64,000 bases of DNA from Mycolicibacterium hassiacum DSM 44199 (GTDB lineage Bacteria > Actinomycetota > Actinomycetes > Mycobacteriales > Mycobacteriaceae), in contig NZ_LR026975.1 in the NCBI RefSeq assembly GCF_900603025.1, positions 248,001-312,000 on the forward strand, given 5' to 3'. A program made the position numbers and the translations under genes. Positions 15,818 to 26,874 of the stretch are shown here, in pieces (position 1 is the stretch's first letter; each line of letters begins with the position of its first letter). The notes below the pieces were generated by a model. It did no database searches and was not told where the DNA came from. It saw only the letters and a list, made by a program, of their open reading frames with translations.

Positions 15818-17437
15818 GTGCGGCGCACAGCGATGCGGTGCGGGAGCACCCGCCTGAGCCGGCGAGCGGTGGCGATCGTCACGCTCGCCGCGGTGCTGCT
15901 CGCCGGCTGCGCCCGGGCCCGGACCGCCGCGCTCGACGGCCGGCCGGTGCTGCCGCCGGACCCGGCGGTGGTGCACACCGTCTCCGGACCGGTGCGCGGA
16001 GCGGTGGCCGCCGACCACCGTTACTTCGCCGGAATCCCCTACGCCGCCGCGCCGGTCGGCCCGCTGCGGTGGCGCCCGCCGCAACCGGCGCCGACCTGGA
16101 CCGGGCTGCGCGACGCGACCAGACCCGGCCCGCGTTGCATCCAGGACACCAGCACCGACGTCGATCCCAGCCCCACCAGCGAGGACTGCCTGACGCTGAA
16201 CGTGTGGACCCCGCCGCCGTCGGAGCAGCCGCGGCCGGTGCTGGTGTGGATCCACGGCGGCGGCTTCGTCAACGGCAGCGGCGACATCTACAACGCCCGC
16301 CGGATGGTCGGCCGCGGCGACATCATCGTCGTCACCGTCAACTACCGGCTCGGCTCGCTCGGCTTCCTCGCCCACCCCGCCCTCGGGCCGGCCGACGAGA
16401 TCGGCAATTACGGGCTGGCCGACCAGCAGGCCGCGCTGCGGTGGGTGCACGACAACATCGCCGCGTTCGGCGGCGACCCGCACCGGGTGACGATCGCGGG
16501 GGAGTCGGCCGGCGGCATGTCGGTCTGCGACCACCTGGTCGCGCCGGGCTCGGCGGGACTGTTCTCCGCCGCGATCATCATGAGCGGGCCGTGCCAGGCG
16601 CAGTACGACCTGCCGTCGGCCGAGCGGGCCAGCCGCGAGTACGCGGCCGAGGTCGGCTGCGGTGACGAGGTCGGGGTCGACGAGTGTCTGCGCGCGCTGC
16701 CGGCCGAGCGGCTGGGGCGGTCGCTGCTGTACGCGCGGATGGGCACCGAACTGCTCAGCGGCCCGGTCACCGGCACCGCCGCACTGCCGGTGGACCCGAT
16801 GACCGGCGCCGCGCAGGGCAGGGCCGCCCGGGTTCCGGTGCTCATCGGCACCACGGCCGACGAGTTCAACCTGTTCACCGGGCTGCAGTTCCTCCGTGGC
16901 CGCTCCCTCGACGCCGCCGCCTATCCGGGGCTGCTCGACGAGGCGTTCGGCCCGGATGCCGTCGCGGTGGCGCAGCACTACCCGCCGGAGCGCTTCGGCG
17001 GCAGCGTTGCGCTGGCGTTCTCGGCGGCCGCCACCGACGGCATCTTCGCCTGCCCGGCCGACCTGCTCGCCGACGCGCTCGCCGAGCGCGCACCCGTGTA
17101 CGCGTATGTGTTCGACGACCCGCGGGCGCCCGCCCCCGAACCGCTGCGGGCCGCGCCGCTGCCGATGCGGGCGGCCCACTCGCTGGAGTTGCGCTATCTG
17201 TTCGACGTCGGCGGGGCGCCGCCGCTGGACCCGGCGCAGCAGCGGCTGGCCGACCGGATGATCGACTACTGGGCCGCGTTCGTCGCCACCGGCTCGCCCG
17301 GCCCGGACTGGCCTGCGATAACCGGCGGCGACGCCGACGGCGGGCCCCGGATGTCGCTGCAGCCCGACGGCAGCCGGGTCGTCACCACGTTCGAACAGAC
17401 CCACCGGTGCGAGTTCTGGGCGGGTCTGCGACGCTGA
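15818..17437 (+). CDS. Type B carboxylesterase, predicted lipoprotein
   Basis: The 539-residue protein begins with a basic n-region, a hydrophobic core and the lipobox LLAGC (Cys about residue 31), so it should be exported and lipid-anchored. The catalytic part is a type B carboxylesterase/cholinesterase fold. It has the oxyanion loop WIHGGGFVNGSG, the nucleophile elbow TIAGESAGGMS with the active Ser, the conserved EDCLTLNVWTP and a DEFNLFTG acidic region. It hydrolyses carboxylic esters of unknown structure. GTG 15818 was taken as the start; an ATG five codons later is an alternative. It is divergent from the P450 at 15678 across the paired operators. Confidence 0.88.
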   Translation: MRRTAMRCGSTRLSRRAVAIVTLAAVLLAGCARARTAALDGRPVLPPDPAVVHTVSGPVRGAVAADHRYFAGIPYAAAPVGPLRWRPPQPAPTWTGLRDATRPGPRCIQDTSTDVDPSPTSEDCLTLNVWTPPPSEQPRPVLVWIHGGGFVNGSGDIYNARRMVGRGDIIVVTVNYRLGSLGFLAHPALGPADEIGNYGLADQQAALRWVHDNIAAFGGDPHRVTIAGESAGGMSVCDHLVAPGSAGLFSAAIIMSGPCQAQYDLPSAERASREYAAEVGCGDEVGVDECLRALPAERLGRSLLYARMGTELLSGPVTGTAALPVDPMTGAAQGRAARVPVLIGTTADEFNLFTGLQFLRGRSLDAAAYPGLLDEAFGPDAVAVAQHYPPERFGGSVALAFSAAATDGIFACPADLLADALAERAPVYAYVFDDPRAPAPEPLRAAPLPMRAAHSLELRYLFDVGGAPPLDPAQQRLADRMIDYWAAFVATGSPGPDWPAITGGDADGGPRMSLQPDGSRVVTTFEQTHRCEFWAGLRR

Positions 17438-17444
17438 TGGACCG

Positions 17445-17501
17445 CGAGACTGCAGCCGTGCAGGAGATGTGCGAGTAGCGCCCTGCGTGATTGCAGTCTC
17501 G
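17445..17501. terminator. Nested hairpin after the esterase gene
   Basis: CGAGACTGCA (17445-17454) pairs with TGCAGTCTCG (17492-17501). Inside it GCAGG (17460-17464) pairs with CCTGC (17482-17486). It begins 8 nt after the esterase stop, which fits a terminator. It may also be a member of a dispersed intergenic repeat family. Confidence 0.6.
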
Positions 17502-17565
17502 GCGCGGCGTGGGGCCGACGCCCGGCCGGCCTCCGGGGTCCCCCGGTGGGCGGATGACCAGGGAT

Positions 17566-17594
17566 TTGGAGTGCGCCGCGATGTAGGGCATACT
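17566..17594 (+). promoter_or_regulatory. Predicted promoter of the S10 ribosomal protein operon
   Basis: TTGGAG (17566-17571) and CATACT (17589-17594) are separated by 17 nt. The start of transcription would be near 17601, within GGGTTGCCTTGA. The rplN promoter has a similar layout and the same GTTGCCTTG block after the -10. Confidence 0.55.
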
Positions 17595-17865
17595 GTTCGG
17601 GTTGCCTTGAGTTGGGATTTCTCCGGCTCGGGCATCCGACCGGCGCCCATGGCGGGCGCATCCGGTCCCCAATTCGATCGCGACGAACGCGCGGTCGAGT
17701 GTGCGTGAGGGCGACACACCCGAGCGCGGGGGCCGGTGAACCACAGACAGGTAAACAGCGGCGGCTAAGCCTGCGTGACCAGGCCCGGGGGACCCGGGGC
17801 GGTCCTGGGCGCGCGGCGGCAGACCAGGCCCGAACGGGTCCGTTGAGGAGTGAGGTAGGAGAAGC

Positions 17866-18171
17866 GTGGCGGGACAGAAGATCCGCATCAGGCTCAAGGC
17901 CTACGACCATGAGGCGATCGACGCCTCGGCGCGCAAGATCGTCGAGACGGTCATTCGGACGGGCGCCAGCGTCGTCGGTCCGGTGCCGCTGCCGACCGAG
18001 AAGAACGTGTACTGCGTCATCCGCTCCCCGCACAAGTACAAGGACTCGCGGGAGCACTTCGAGATGCGTACGCACAAGCGCCTGATCGACATCATCGACC
18101 CGACACCCAAGACCGTTGACGCCCTCATGCGCATCGATCTTCCGGCCAGTGTCGACGTGAACATCCAGTAG
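17866..18171 (+). CDS. rpsJ: 30S ribosomal protein S10 (NusE)
   Basis: The 101-residue protein matches S10 throughout ([59 protein letters not shown]). It is a small-subunit head protein and, as NusE, part of transcription antitermination. It begins with GTG and is the first gene of the S10 operon; rplC follows after 25 nt. Confidence 0.99.
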   Translation: MAGQKIRIRLKAYDHEAIDASARKIVETVIRTGASVVGPVPLPTEKNVYCVIRSPHKYKDSREHFEMRTHKRLIDIIDPTPKTVDALMRIDLPASVDVNIQ

Positions 18172-18196
18172 AAGCCCCCAGGAGAACCTAGAGACC

Positions 18197-18850
18197 ATGG
18201 CACGAAAAGGCATTCTGGGCACCAAGCTGGGCATGACGCAGGTGTTCGACGAGAACAACCGGGTTGTGCCGGTGACGGTCGTCAAGGCCGGGCCCAATGT
18301 CGTCACGCGCATCCGCACCCCGGAGCGCGACGGGTACTCGGCCGTGCAGCTGGCCTACGGTGAGATCAACCCGCGCAAGGTGAACAAGCCGCTGGCCGGC
18401 CAGTTCGCCGCCGCAGGCGTCAACCCGCGCCGCCACATCGCCGAGATCCGGTTGGACGACGAGGCCGCCGCCGCCGAGTACGAGGTCGGCCAGGAAGTGA
18501 CCGCCGACATCTTCACCCCCGGCAGCTACGTCGACGTGACCGGCACCAGCAAGGGCAAGGGCTTCGCGGGCACCATGAAGCGGCACGGCTTCCGCGGTCA
18601 GGGCGCCAGCCACGGTGCCCAGGCGGTGCACCGGCGCCCCGGTTCCATCGGCGGTTGCGCCACCCCCGGCCGGGTGTTCAAGGGCACCCGGATGGCCGGC
18701 CGGATGGGCAATCAGCGGGTGACCGTGCAGAACCTGTTGGTACACAAGGTCGATGCCGAGAAGGGCGTGCTGCTGATCAAGGGTGCCGTTCCCGGGCGCA
18801 ACGGTGGCCTGGTGATGGTCCGCAGCGCAGTTAAGCGAGGCGAGAAATGA
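18197..18850 (+). CDS. rplC: 50S ribosomal protein L3
   Basis: The 217-residue product has the L3 start [25 protein letters not shown] and the conserved loop [21 protein letters not shown] that reaches the peptidyl-transferase centre. L3 is an early assembly protein of the large subunit. Its stop overlaps the ATG of rplD by 4 nt. Confidence 0.99.
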   Translation: MARKGILGTKLGMTQVFDENNRVVPVTVVKAGPNVVTRIRTPERDGYSAVQLAYGEINPRKVNKPLAGQFAAAGVNPRRHIAEIRLDDEAAAAEYEVGQEVTADIFTPGSYVDVTGTSKGKGFAGTMKRHGFRGQGASHGAQAVHRRPGSIGGCATPGRVFKGTRMAGRMGNQRVTVQNLLVHKVDAEKGVLLIKGAVPGRNGGLVMVRSAVKRGEK

Positions 18851-19500
18851 CACTGAAGATTGACGTGAAGACGCCGGCCGGCAAGACCGAGGGATCCGTC
18901 GAGCTGCCCGCCGAGCTGTTCGACGTCGAGCCGAACATCCCGCTGATGCACCAGGTGGTCACCGCCCAGTTGGCCGCGGCCCGCCAGGGCACCCACTCGA
19001 CGAAGACCCGCGGTGAGGTCTCCGGCGGTGGCCGTAAGCCCTACCGGCAGAAGGGCACCGGCCGGGCCCGGCAGGGCTCGACCCGGGCGCCGCAGTTCAC
19101 CGGCGGTGGCACCGTGCACGGCCCGAAGCCGCGTGACTACAGCCAGCGCACCCCGAAGAAGATGATCGCCGCCGCGCTGCGCGGGGCGCTGTCGGACCGG
19201 GCGCGCAACGGCCGCATCCACGCCGTCACCGAACTGGTCGAGGGCCAGACCCCGTCCACCAAGAAGGCCAAGGCGTTCCTGGCCACGCTGACCGACCGGC
19301 CCAAGGTGCTGGTGGTGATCGGCCGCGCCGACGAGACCGGTGCCAAGAGCGTGCGCAACCTGCCCGGTGTGCACGTGATCGCGCCGGACCAGTTGAACAC
19401 CTACGACGTGCTCAAGGCTGATGACGTGGTGTTCAGCGTCGAGGCTCTCAACGCCTACATCGAGGCCAACACCAAGTCCGCCCAGGAGGTTTCGGCCTGA
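18847..19500 (+). CDS. rplD: 50S ribosomal protein L4
   Basis: The 217-residue protein has the L4 extended loop ([46 protein letters not shown]) that lines the nascent-peptide tunnel. In enterobacteria L4 also represses its own operon; no matching leader structure was identified here. It overlaps rplC by 4 nt and rplW by 1 nt. Confidence 0.99.
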   Translation: MTLKIDVKTPAGKTEGSVELPAELFDVEPNIPLMHQVVTAQLAAARQGTHSTKTRGEVSGGGRKPYRQKGTGRARQGSTRAPQFTGGGTVHGPKPRDYSQRTPKKMIAAALRGALSDRARNGRIHAVTELVEGQTPSTKKAKAFLATLTDRPKVLVVIGRADETGAKSVRNLPGVHVIAPDQLNTYDVLKADDVVFSVEALNAYIEANTKSAQEVSA

Positions 19501-19802
19501 TGGCTACCGTCACTGACCCCCGCGACATCATCCTGTCCCCGGTCATCTCGGAGAAGTCCTACGGGCTGATCGAGGACAACGTGTACACGTTCATCGTGCA
19601 CCCCGACTCGAACAAGACGCAGATCAAGATCGCGGTCGAGAAGATCTTCGGCGTCAAGGTCAAGTCGGTGAACACGTTGAACCGGCCGGGCAAGCGCAAG
19701 CGCACCCGCACCGGGTACGGCAAGCGCAAGGACACCAAGCGCGCGATCGTGACCCTGGCCCCGGGTAGCAAGCCCATCGACCTGTTCGGAGCCCCGGCGT
19801 AG
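19500..19802 (+). CDS. rplW: 50S ribosomal protein L23
   Basis: This 100-residue L23 shows [23 protein letters not shown] and [23 protein letters not shown]23 sits at the tunnel exit and docks trigger factor and SRP. The start codon shares one base with the rplD stop. Confidence 0.99.
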   Translation: MATVTDPRDIILSPVISEKSYGLIEDNVYTFIVHPDSNKTQIKIAVEKIFGVKVKSVNTLNRPGKRKRTRTGYGKRKDTKRAIVTLAPGSKPIDLFGAPA

Positions 19803-19829
19803 CCGGCGACTGGAGAGACCTAGAGAACC

Positions 19830-20669
19830 ATGGCAATTCGCAAGTACAAGCCGACGACCCCGGGTCGCCGCGGTGCCAGCGTCTCCGATTTCGCTGAGAT
19901 CACCCGGGACCACCCGGAGAAGTCGCTGGTTCGCCCGCTGCACAAGACGGGCGGGCGCAACTCGCACGGCCGGATCACCACTCGGCACCGGGGCGGTGGT
20001 CACAAGCGCGCCTACCGCATCATCGACTTCCGCCGTCACGACAAGGACGGGATCGACGCGAAGGTCGCGCACATCGAGTACGACCCGAACCGCACCGCGA
20101 ACATCGCGCTGCTGCACTACCGCGACGGCGAGAAGCGCTACATCATCGCGCCGCAGGGGCTGCGGCAGGGCGACATCGTCGAGTCCGGCGCCAACGCCGA
20201 CATCAAGCCGGGCAACAACCTGCCGCTGCGCAACATCCCGGCGGGCACCATGATCCACGCGGTGGAGCTGCGGCCCGGCGGCGGCGCCAAGCTGGCCCGG
20301 GCCGCGGGCGCGAGCATCCAGTTGCTGGGCAAGGAGGGCAACTACGCCGCGCTGCGGATGCCGTCCGGCGAGATCCGGCGCGTCGACGTGCGCTGCCGGG
20401 CGACCGTCGGCGAGGTGGGCAACGCCGAGCAGGCGAACATCAACTGGGGCAAGGCCGGTCGCATGCGCTGGAAGGGCCGCCGTCCCACCGTTCGCGGTGT
20501 GGTGATGAACCCGGTCGACCACCCGCATGGCGGTGGTGAGGGCAAGACCTCCGGTGGTCGTCACCCGGTCAGCCCGTGGGGCAAGCCCGAGGGCCGCACC
20601 CGTCGGGCCAACAAGCCCAGCGACAAACTGATCGTCCGACGCCGGCGCACCGGCAAGAAGCACCGGTAG
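19830..20669 (+). CDS. rplB: 50S ribosomal protein L2
   Basis: The 279-residue protein is L2 along its full length ([25 protein letters not shown], and near the C-terminus [29 protein letters not shown]). The conserved HPHGGGEG segment includes the His near the peptidyl-transferase centre. It follows rplW after 27 nt. Confidence 0.99.
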   Translation: MAIRKYKPTTPGRRGASVSDFAEITRDHPEKSLVRPLHKTGGRNSHGRITTRHRGGGHKRAYRIIDFRRHDKDGIDAKVAHIEYDPNRTANIALLHYRDGEKRYIIAPQGLRQGDIVESGANADIKPGNNLPLRNIPAGTMIHAVELRPGGGAKLARAAGASIQLLGKEGNYAALRMPSGEIRRVDVRCRATVGEVGNAEQANINWGKAGRMRWKGRRPTVRGVVMNPVDHPHGGGEGKTSGGRHPVSPWGKPEGRTRRANKPSDKLIVRRRRTGKKHR

Positions 20670-20690
20670 GAAGTAGCCAGGGACTAGAAC

Positions 20691-20968
20691 ATGCCACGCA
20701 GCTTGAAGAAGGGTCCGTTCGTCGACGAGCACCTGCTCAAGAAAGTCGACGCACTGAACGAGAAGAACCAGAAGCAGGTCATCAAGACCTGGTCGCGTCG
20801 GTCCACCATCATCCCCGACTTCATCGGGCACACCTTCGCCGTCCACGACGGCCGCAAGCATGTCCCGGTGTTCGTCACCGAGGCGATGGTCGGGCACAAG
20901 CTCGGCGAGTTCGCGCCGACCCGCACGTTCAAGGGTCACATCAAGGACGACCGGAAGGCTAAGCGCCG

Positions 20969-20972
<4 letters not shown>
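20691..20972 (+). CDS. rpsS: 30S ribosomal protein S19
   Basis: The 93-residue S19 contains [67 protein letters not shown]19 contacts S13 at the small-subunit head. The stop overlaps the GTG of rplV by 4 nt. Confidence 0.99.
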
Positions 20973-22368
<1,396 letters not shown>

Positions 22369-22371
22369 ATC

Positions 22372-22788
22372 ATGTTGATTCCCCGCAAGGTCAAGCACCG
22401 CAAGCAGCACCACCCGAAGCAGCGTGGTATTGCCAGCGGCGGCACGACGGTGAGCTTCGGCGACTACGGCATCCAGGCGCTTGAGCACGCCTATGTCACC
22501 AACCGCCAGATCGAGTCGGCGCGTATCGCGATCAACCGGCACATCAAGCGTGGTGGCAAGGTGTGGATCAACATCTTCCCGGACCGTCCGTTGACCAAGA
22601 AGCCCGCCGAAACCCGCATGGGTTCGGGTAAGGGTTCACCCGAGTGGTGGGTGGCCAACGTCAAGCCGGGCCGGGTGCTGTTCGAGCTGAGCTATCCGGA
22701 CGAGAAGACCGCGCGCGACGCGCTGACCCGTGCGATCCACAAACTGCCGTTGAAGGCACGCATCGTTACTCGAGAGGAGCACTTCTGA
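22372..22788 (+). CDS. rplP: 50S ribosomal protein L16
   Basis: The 138-residue L16 shows [19 protein letters not shown] and [38 protein letters not shown]. The conserved Arg hydroxylated in some bacteria lies near the second stretch. L16 helps position tRNA in the A site. The stop overlaps the rpmC ATG. Confidence 0.99.
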   Translation: MLIPRKVKHRKQHHPKQRGIASGGTTVSFGDYGIQALEHAYVTNRQIESARIAINRHIKRGGKVWINIFPDRPLTKKPAETRMGSGKGSPEWWVANVKPGRVLFELSYPDEKTARDALTRAIHKLPLKARIVTREEHF

Positions 22789-23021
22789 TGGCTGTGGGAG
22801 TGACACCGGGTGAGTTGCGGGAACTGACCGACGACGAGCTGAAGGACAAGCTGCGCGAGGCCAAGGAGGAGCTGTTCAACCTGCGCTTCCAGATGGCCAC
22901 CGGCCAGCTGTCGAACAATCGCCGGCTGCGCACCGTGCGTCAGGAGATCGCGCGCGTGTACACCATCCTGCGCGAACGTGAGTTGGGTCTGGCTTCCGGA
23001 CCGACAGGTGAGGAATCGTAA
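22788..23021 (+). CDS. rpmC: 50S ribosomal protein L29
   Basis: This 77-residue helical protein ([59 protein letters not shown]) is L29, next to L23 at the tunnel exit. The ATG overlaps the rplP stop by one base, and the same overlap links it to rpsQ. Confidence 0.98.
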   Translation: MAVGVTPGELRELTDDELKDKLREAKEELFNLRFQMATGQLSNNRRLRTVRQEIARVYTILRERELGLASGPTGEES

Positions 23022-23344
23022 TGGCAGACACTAAAGCCGATAAGGGGGCCGAGAAGGGCAAGGGCCCGAAGTACACGCCGCCCTCGAACACCGAGCGGGG
23101 TCGCCGCAAGACCGCGATCGGTTACGTGGTCAGCGACAAGATGCAGAAGACCATCGTGGTCGAGCTGGAGGACCGGGTGAAGCACCCGCTCTACGGCAAG
23201 ATCATCCGCAAGACCAAGAAGGTCAAGGCGCACGACGAGAACGAGATCGCCGGCGTGGGCGACCGCGTCTCGCTGATGGAGACCCGGCCGTTGTCGGCCA
23301 CCAAGCGGTGGCGGCTGGTCGAGATCCTCGAGAAGGCCAAGTAG
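23021..23344 (+). CDS. rpsQ: 30S ribosomal protein S17
   Basis: The 107-residue S17 has a Lys/Ala-rich N-terminal extension of about 28 residues before the OB-fold core ([47 protein letters not shown]). It is the last gene of the first ribosomal block; a strong hairpin terminator follows 13 nt after its stop. Confidence 0.98.
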   Translation: MADTKADKGAEKGKGPKYTPPSNTERGRRKTAIGYVVSDKMQKTIVVELEDRVKHPLYGKIIRKTKKVKAHDENEIAGVGDRVSLMETRPLSATKRWRLVEILEKAK

Positions 23345-23357
23345 TTCGAGACTGCAC

Positions 23358-23392
23358 CAATGTCCCCCGCACCCTGGGTGCGGGGGACATTG
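23358..23392 (+). terminator. Intrinsic terminator of the S10 operon
   Basis: A perfect 16-bp stem (23358-23373 with 23377-23392, rich in C/G) has a CTG loop and is followed by TTTGTGT. This is the best canonical terminator in the window and cleanly separates the S10 operon from atsA. Confidence 0.9.
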
Positions 23393-23507
23393 TTTGTGTC
23401 GGGCCGCATTCCGGCGCACCTGTGTCGACGCGTCCGTCAATTCGGCGGTCGGGACCGCTCGCCGCCGGGTAGTCTCCGGGCCATCGACGGATTCGACGGG
23501 GGTGGCC

Positions 23508-25913
23508 ATGGCTGACAGCGATCGCGCGGGTGGGGACGAGTCCGGGGGAGTGCACACCGGCAGCCCGAACAGTTCGGAGTTCCGGGGCCGGATCGAACTC
23601 GATATCCGCGATTCCGAACCGGACTGGGGGCCGTTCGCCGCGCCGACCGCGCCGGAGGGTGCGCCCAATGTGCTGTACATCGTGTGGGACGACGTCGGCA
23701 TCGCCACCTGGGACTGCTTCGGCGGGCTGGTCGAGATGCCGACGATGCGCCGCATCGCCGAGCGGGGGGTGCGGCTGACGCAGTTCCACACCACGGCGCT
23801 GTGCTCGCCGACCCGGGCGTCGCTGCTCACCGGTCGCAACCCCACCACCGTCGGAATGGCGACCATCGAGGAGTTCACCGACGGCTTCCCGGGGATGAGC
23901 GGGCGCATCCCCTTCGACACCGCGCTGCTGTCGGAGGTGCTGGTCGAGCACGGCTACAACACCTACGCGATCGGCAAGTGGCACCTGACCCCGGTCGAGG
24001 AGACCAATATGGCCGCCACCAAACGGCATTGGCCGCTGGGCCGCGGGTTCGAGCGGTTCTACGGGTTCCTCGGCGGCGAGACCGACCAGTGGTACCCGGA
24101 CCTGGTCTACGACAACCACCCGGTGCCCCCGTCGGCGACGCCGGAGGACGGCTACCACCTGTCGAAAGACCTGGTGGACAAGACGATCGAGTTCATCCGC
24201 GACTCGAAGGCGATCGCGCCGGACAAGCCGTGGTTCGCCTACGTCTGCCCGGGTGCCGGCCACGCGCCGCACCACGTTTTCCGGGAGTGGGCGGACCGCT
24301 ACGCCGGCAAGTTCGACATGGGCTACGAGCGTTACCGCGAGATCGTGCTCGAGAACCAGAAGCGGCTCGGCATCGTTTTGCCGGACACCGAGCTGTCGCC
24401 GGTCAACCCCTACGCGGAGGTCAAGGGGCCCAACGGCGAACCCTGGCCGGCGCAGGACACCGTGCGGCCGTGGGACTCGCTGAGCGACGAGGAGAAGCGG
24501 CTGTTCGCGCGGATGGCCGAGGTGTTCGCCGGGTTCGTGTCCTACACCGACGCGCAGCTCGGCCGCGTCATCGACTTCCTCGAGGAGACCGGCCAGCTGG
24601 ACAACACCGTCATCGTGGTCATCTCCGACAACGGCGCCAGCGGCGAGGGCGGCCCGAACGGGTCGGTCAACGAGGTGAAGTTCTTCAACGGCTATATCGA
24701 CACCGTCGAGGAGAGCCTCAAACGCATCGACAAGCTGGGCAGCCCGGAGACCTACAACCACTATCCGATCGGGTGGGCGATGGCGTTCAACACGCCCTAC
24801 AAGCTCTACAAGCGCTACGCCTCGCACGAGGGGGGTATCGCCGACCCGGCGATCATCAGCTGGCCCAAGGGCATTCCCGCACGCGGCGAGATACGCGATC
24901 AGTACATCAACGTCTGCGACATCACCCCGACCGTCTACGACCTGCTGGGAATCAACCCGCCCGAGACGGTCCGGGGCGTCCGGCAGAAACCGCTGGACGG
25001 CGTGAGTTTCAAAGCGGCGCTGGCCGATCCGAAGGCAGTCACTCGCAAGAGGACCCAGTTCTACACCATGCTGGGCACCCGTGGGATCTGGCACGACGGG
25101 TGGTTCGCCAACACCGTCCACGCCGCCTCACCGTCGGGCTGGTCGCATTTCGACAAGGACCGGTGGGAGCTGTTCAACCTCGAGGCCGACCGCAGCCAGT
25201 GTCACGACCTGGCCGCCGAGCACCCGGAGAAACTGGAAGAACTCGTCGCGCTGTGGTTCGAGGAGGCGCGGCGGTACAACGGCCTGCCGCTCAACGACCT
25301 CAACGTGCTGGAGACGATCACCCGGTGGCGCCCGCTGATCGCGGGTGGCCGGGACGCCTACACGTACTACCCGGGCACCGCCGATGCCGGGCTGGGGGCG
25401 GCGCCGGAGATCAACGGCCGGTCGTTCTCCGTGCTGGCCGAGGTGACGGTCGACAGCGTCGACGCCGAAGGGGTGATCATCAAACACGGTGGGGCCCACG
25501 GCGGATACGTGCTGTTCTGCCAGGGCGGGCAGCTGAAGTTCGTGTACAACTTCCTCGGCGAACAGGAGCAGCAGCTCTCGGCGCCGCTGGCGGAGGGGCA
25601 GCACACCTTCGGTGCGACGTTCACCAGAACCGGCACCATCGTGGGCACCCCGACGCCGACCGGCGATGCCGCCCTCTACATCGACGGGGAGCAGGTCGCG
25701 GCGCGTTCGGACCTGCGGACGCATCCCGGCACGTTCGGGCTGGCGTCGGCGGCGTTGACCGTCGGCCGCAACAACGGCTCACCGGTGTCGCGGCTGTACC
25801 GGCCGCCGTTCCCGTTCACCGGCGGCACGATCGCCAGGGTGAGCGTCGACGTGTCCGGCACGCCGTACGTGGACCTGCACCGGGAGTTCGCCAAAGCCTT
25901 CGCCCGGGACTGA
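23508..25913 (+). CDS. atsA: Type I arylsulfatase AtsA
   Basis: The 801-residue sulfatase carries the signature C99-S-P-T-R followed by ASLLTGRN. C99 is converted to formylglycine and performs sulfate-ester hydrolysis. Metal ligands are visible in VWDDVGIATWD (near 60) and in VISDNGASGEGG. The C-terminal 160 or so residues form a beta-rich extra domain (INGRSFSVLAEVTVDSVD, ALYIDGEQVAARSDL), as in the long mycobacterial AtsA type. No signal peptide is seen. ATG 23508 begins the mature-looking N-terminus; the frame is open to 23394 and a GTG at 23502 is also possible. The gene for its activating enzyme is 17 nt downstream. Confidence 0.94.
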   Translation: MADSDRAGGDESGGVHTGSPNSSEFRGRIELDIRDSEPDWGPFAAPTAPEGAPNVLYIVWDDVGIATWDCFGGLVEMPTMRRIAERGVRLTQFHTTALCSPTRASLLTGRNPTTVGMATIEEFTDGFPGMSGRIPFDTALLSEVLVEHGYNTYAIGKWHLTPVEETNMAATKRHWPLGRGFERFYGFLGGETDQWYPDLVYDNHPVPPSATPEDGYHLSKDLVDKTIEFIRDSKAIAPDKPWFAYVCPGAGHAPHHVFREWADRYAGKFDMGYERYREIVLENQKRLGIVLPDTELSPVNPYAEVKGPNGEPWPAQDTVRPWDSLSDEEKRLFARMAEVFAGFVSYTDAQLGRVIDFLEETGQLDNTVIVVISDNGASGEGGPNGSVNEVKFFNGYIDTVEESLKRIDKLGSPETYNHYPIGWAMAFNTPYKLYKRYASHEGGIADPAIISWPKGIPARGEIRDQYINVCDITPTVYDLLGINPPETVRGVRQKPLDGVSFKAALADPKAVTRKRTQFYTMLGTRGIWHDGWFANTVHAASPSGWSHFDKDRWELFNLEADRSQCHDLAAEHPEKLEELVALWFEEARRYNGLPLNDLNVLETITRWRPLIAGGRDAYTYYPGTADAGLGAAPEINGRSFSVLAEVTVDSVDAEGVIIKHGGAHGGYVLFCQGGQLKFVYNFLGEQEQQLSAPLAEGQHTFGATFTRTGTIVGTPTPTGDAALYIDGEQVAARSDLRTHPGTFGLASAALTVGRNNGSPVSRLYRPPFPFTGGTIARVSVDVSGTPYVDLHREFAKAFARD

Positions 25914-25929
25914 CACCCAGGATGGAGTC

Positions 25930-26829
25930 ATGCTGACCGAGCTCGTCGAACTGCGCGGCGCGACCTACCGGATGGGCTCCACCCGGTTCTACCCGGAGGA
26001 GGCGCCGGAGCACACGGTCACCGTCGCACCGTTCGCGATCGAACGGCACCCGGTGACCAACGCGCAGTTCGCCGAGTTCGTCGCCGCCACCGGTTACGTC
26101 ACCGTCGCCGAACGGGCCCTCGACCCGGCGGACTATCCGGGCGCGAACCCCGATGATCTGGTGCCCGGCGCGCTGGTGTTCACCCCCACCGACGGCCCGG
26201 TCGACCTGCGCGACTGGCGGCAGTGGTGGCGGTACGTGCCGGGCGCCCAGTGGCGCCGCCCGTTCGGTCCCGACGGGCCGGGCTGGCAGGACCGGCCCGA
26301 CCATCCGGTGGTGCAGGTGGCCTACGTCGACGCGCTGGCCTACGCCCGATGGGCCGGCCGCCGGCTGCCCACCGAGGCGGAATGGGAGTACGCCGCCCGC
26401 GGTGGCGCCGACACCACCTACCCGTGGGGCGAGGAACTCTCGCCCGGCGGACGGTTGATGGCCAACACCTGGCAGGGCGCGTTCCCGTACCGCAACGACG
26501 GCGCCGCGGGCTGGGTGGGCACGTCGCCGGTCGGGACCTTCCCGCCCAACGGCTACGGGCTGGTCGACATGATCGGCAACGTCTGGGAGTGGACCACCAC
26601 CCGGTTCGAGGGCCATCACCGCATCGGCCCGGCCCAGGGCGCCGGCGGCCCGAAGCCGTGCTGCACCCCGTCGCGGCCGGACCCGAGCGTCAGCCAGGTG
26701 CTCAAGGGCGGGTCGCACCTGTGCGCCCCGGAATACTGCCGCCGCTACCGGCCCACCGCCCGTTCCCCGCAGACGCAGGACAGCGCCACCACGCACATCG
26801 GGTTCCGCTGCGCAGCCGACCTAACCTGA
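25930..26829 (+). CDS. Formylglycine-generating enzyme (sulfatase activator)
   Basis: The 299-residue protein has the FGE-sulfatase fold: FAIERHPVTNAQFAEFV, RLPTEAEWEYAARGG, YPWGEE, GLVDMIGNVWEWT and the catalytic segment LKGGSHLCAPEYCRRYRP. The two copper-binding/redox cysteines are C265 and C270. It oxidises the Cys of the CSPTR motif in type I sulfatases to formylglycine. The AtsA substrate is encoded 17 nt upstream, forming a self-contained sulfatase module inside the ribosomal locus. It corresponds to the gene after atsA in M. tuberculosis as recalled. Confidence 0.93.
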   Translation: MLTELVELRGATYRMGSTRFYPEEAPEHTVTVAPFAIERHPVTNAQFAEFVAATGYVTVAERALDPADYPGANPDDLVPGALVFTPTDGPVDLRDWRQWWRYVPGAQWRRPFGPDGPGWQDRPDHPVVQVAYVDALAYARWAGRRLPTEAEWEYAARGGADTTYPWGEELSPGGRLMANTWQGAFPYRNDGAAGWVGTSPVGTFPPNGYGLVDMIGNVWEWTTTRFEGHHRIGPAQGAGGPKPCCTPSRPDPSVSQVLKGGSHLCAPEYCRRYRPTARSPQTQDSATTHIGFRCAADLT

Positions 26830-26874
26830 GTTATTTGCCGGACGAGATCTCCGCCCAGCGCATAGACTCCGCAG

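Larger units (their letters stand above)
17438..17865. other. Intergenic leader region before the S10 operon
   Basis: This gap of about 430 nt holds no credible gene. It contains a nested hairpin (17445-17501) just after the esterase, a sigma-A-like promoter (TTGGAG, 17-nt spacer, CATACT; 17566-17594) and a GC-rich leader of about 265 nt to rpsJ. The start of the leader (GGGTTGCCTTGA at 17599-17610) resembles the start of the rplN leader at 27480. Confidence 0.7.
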
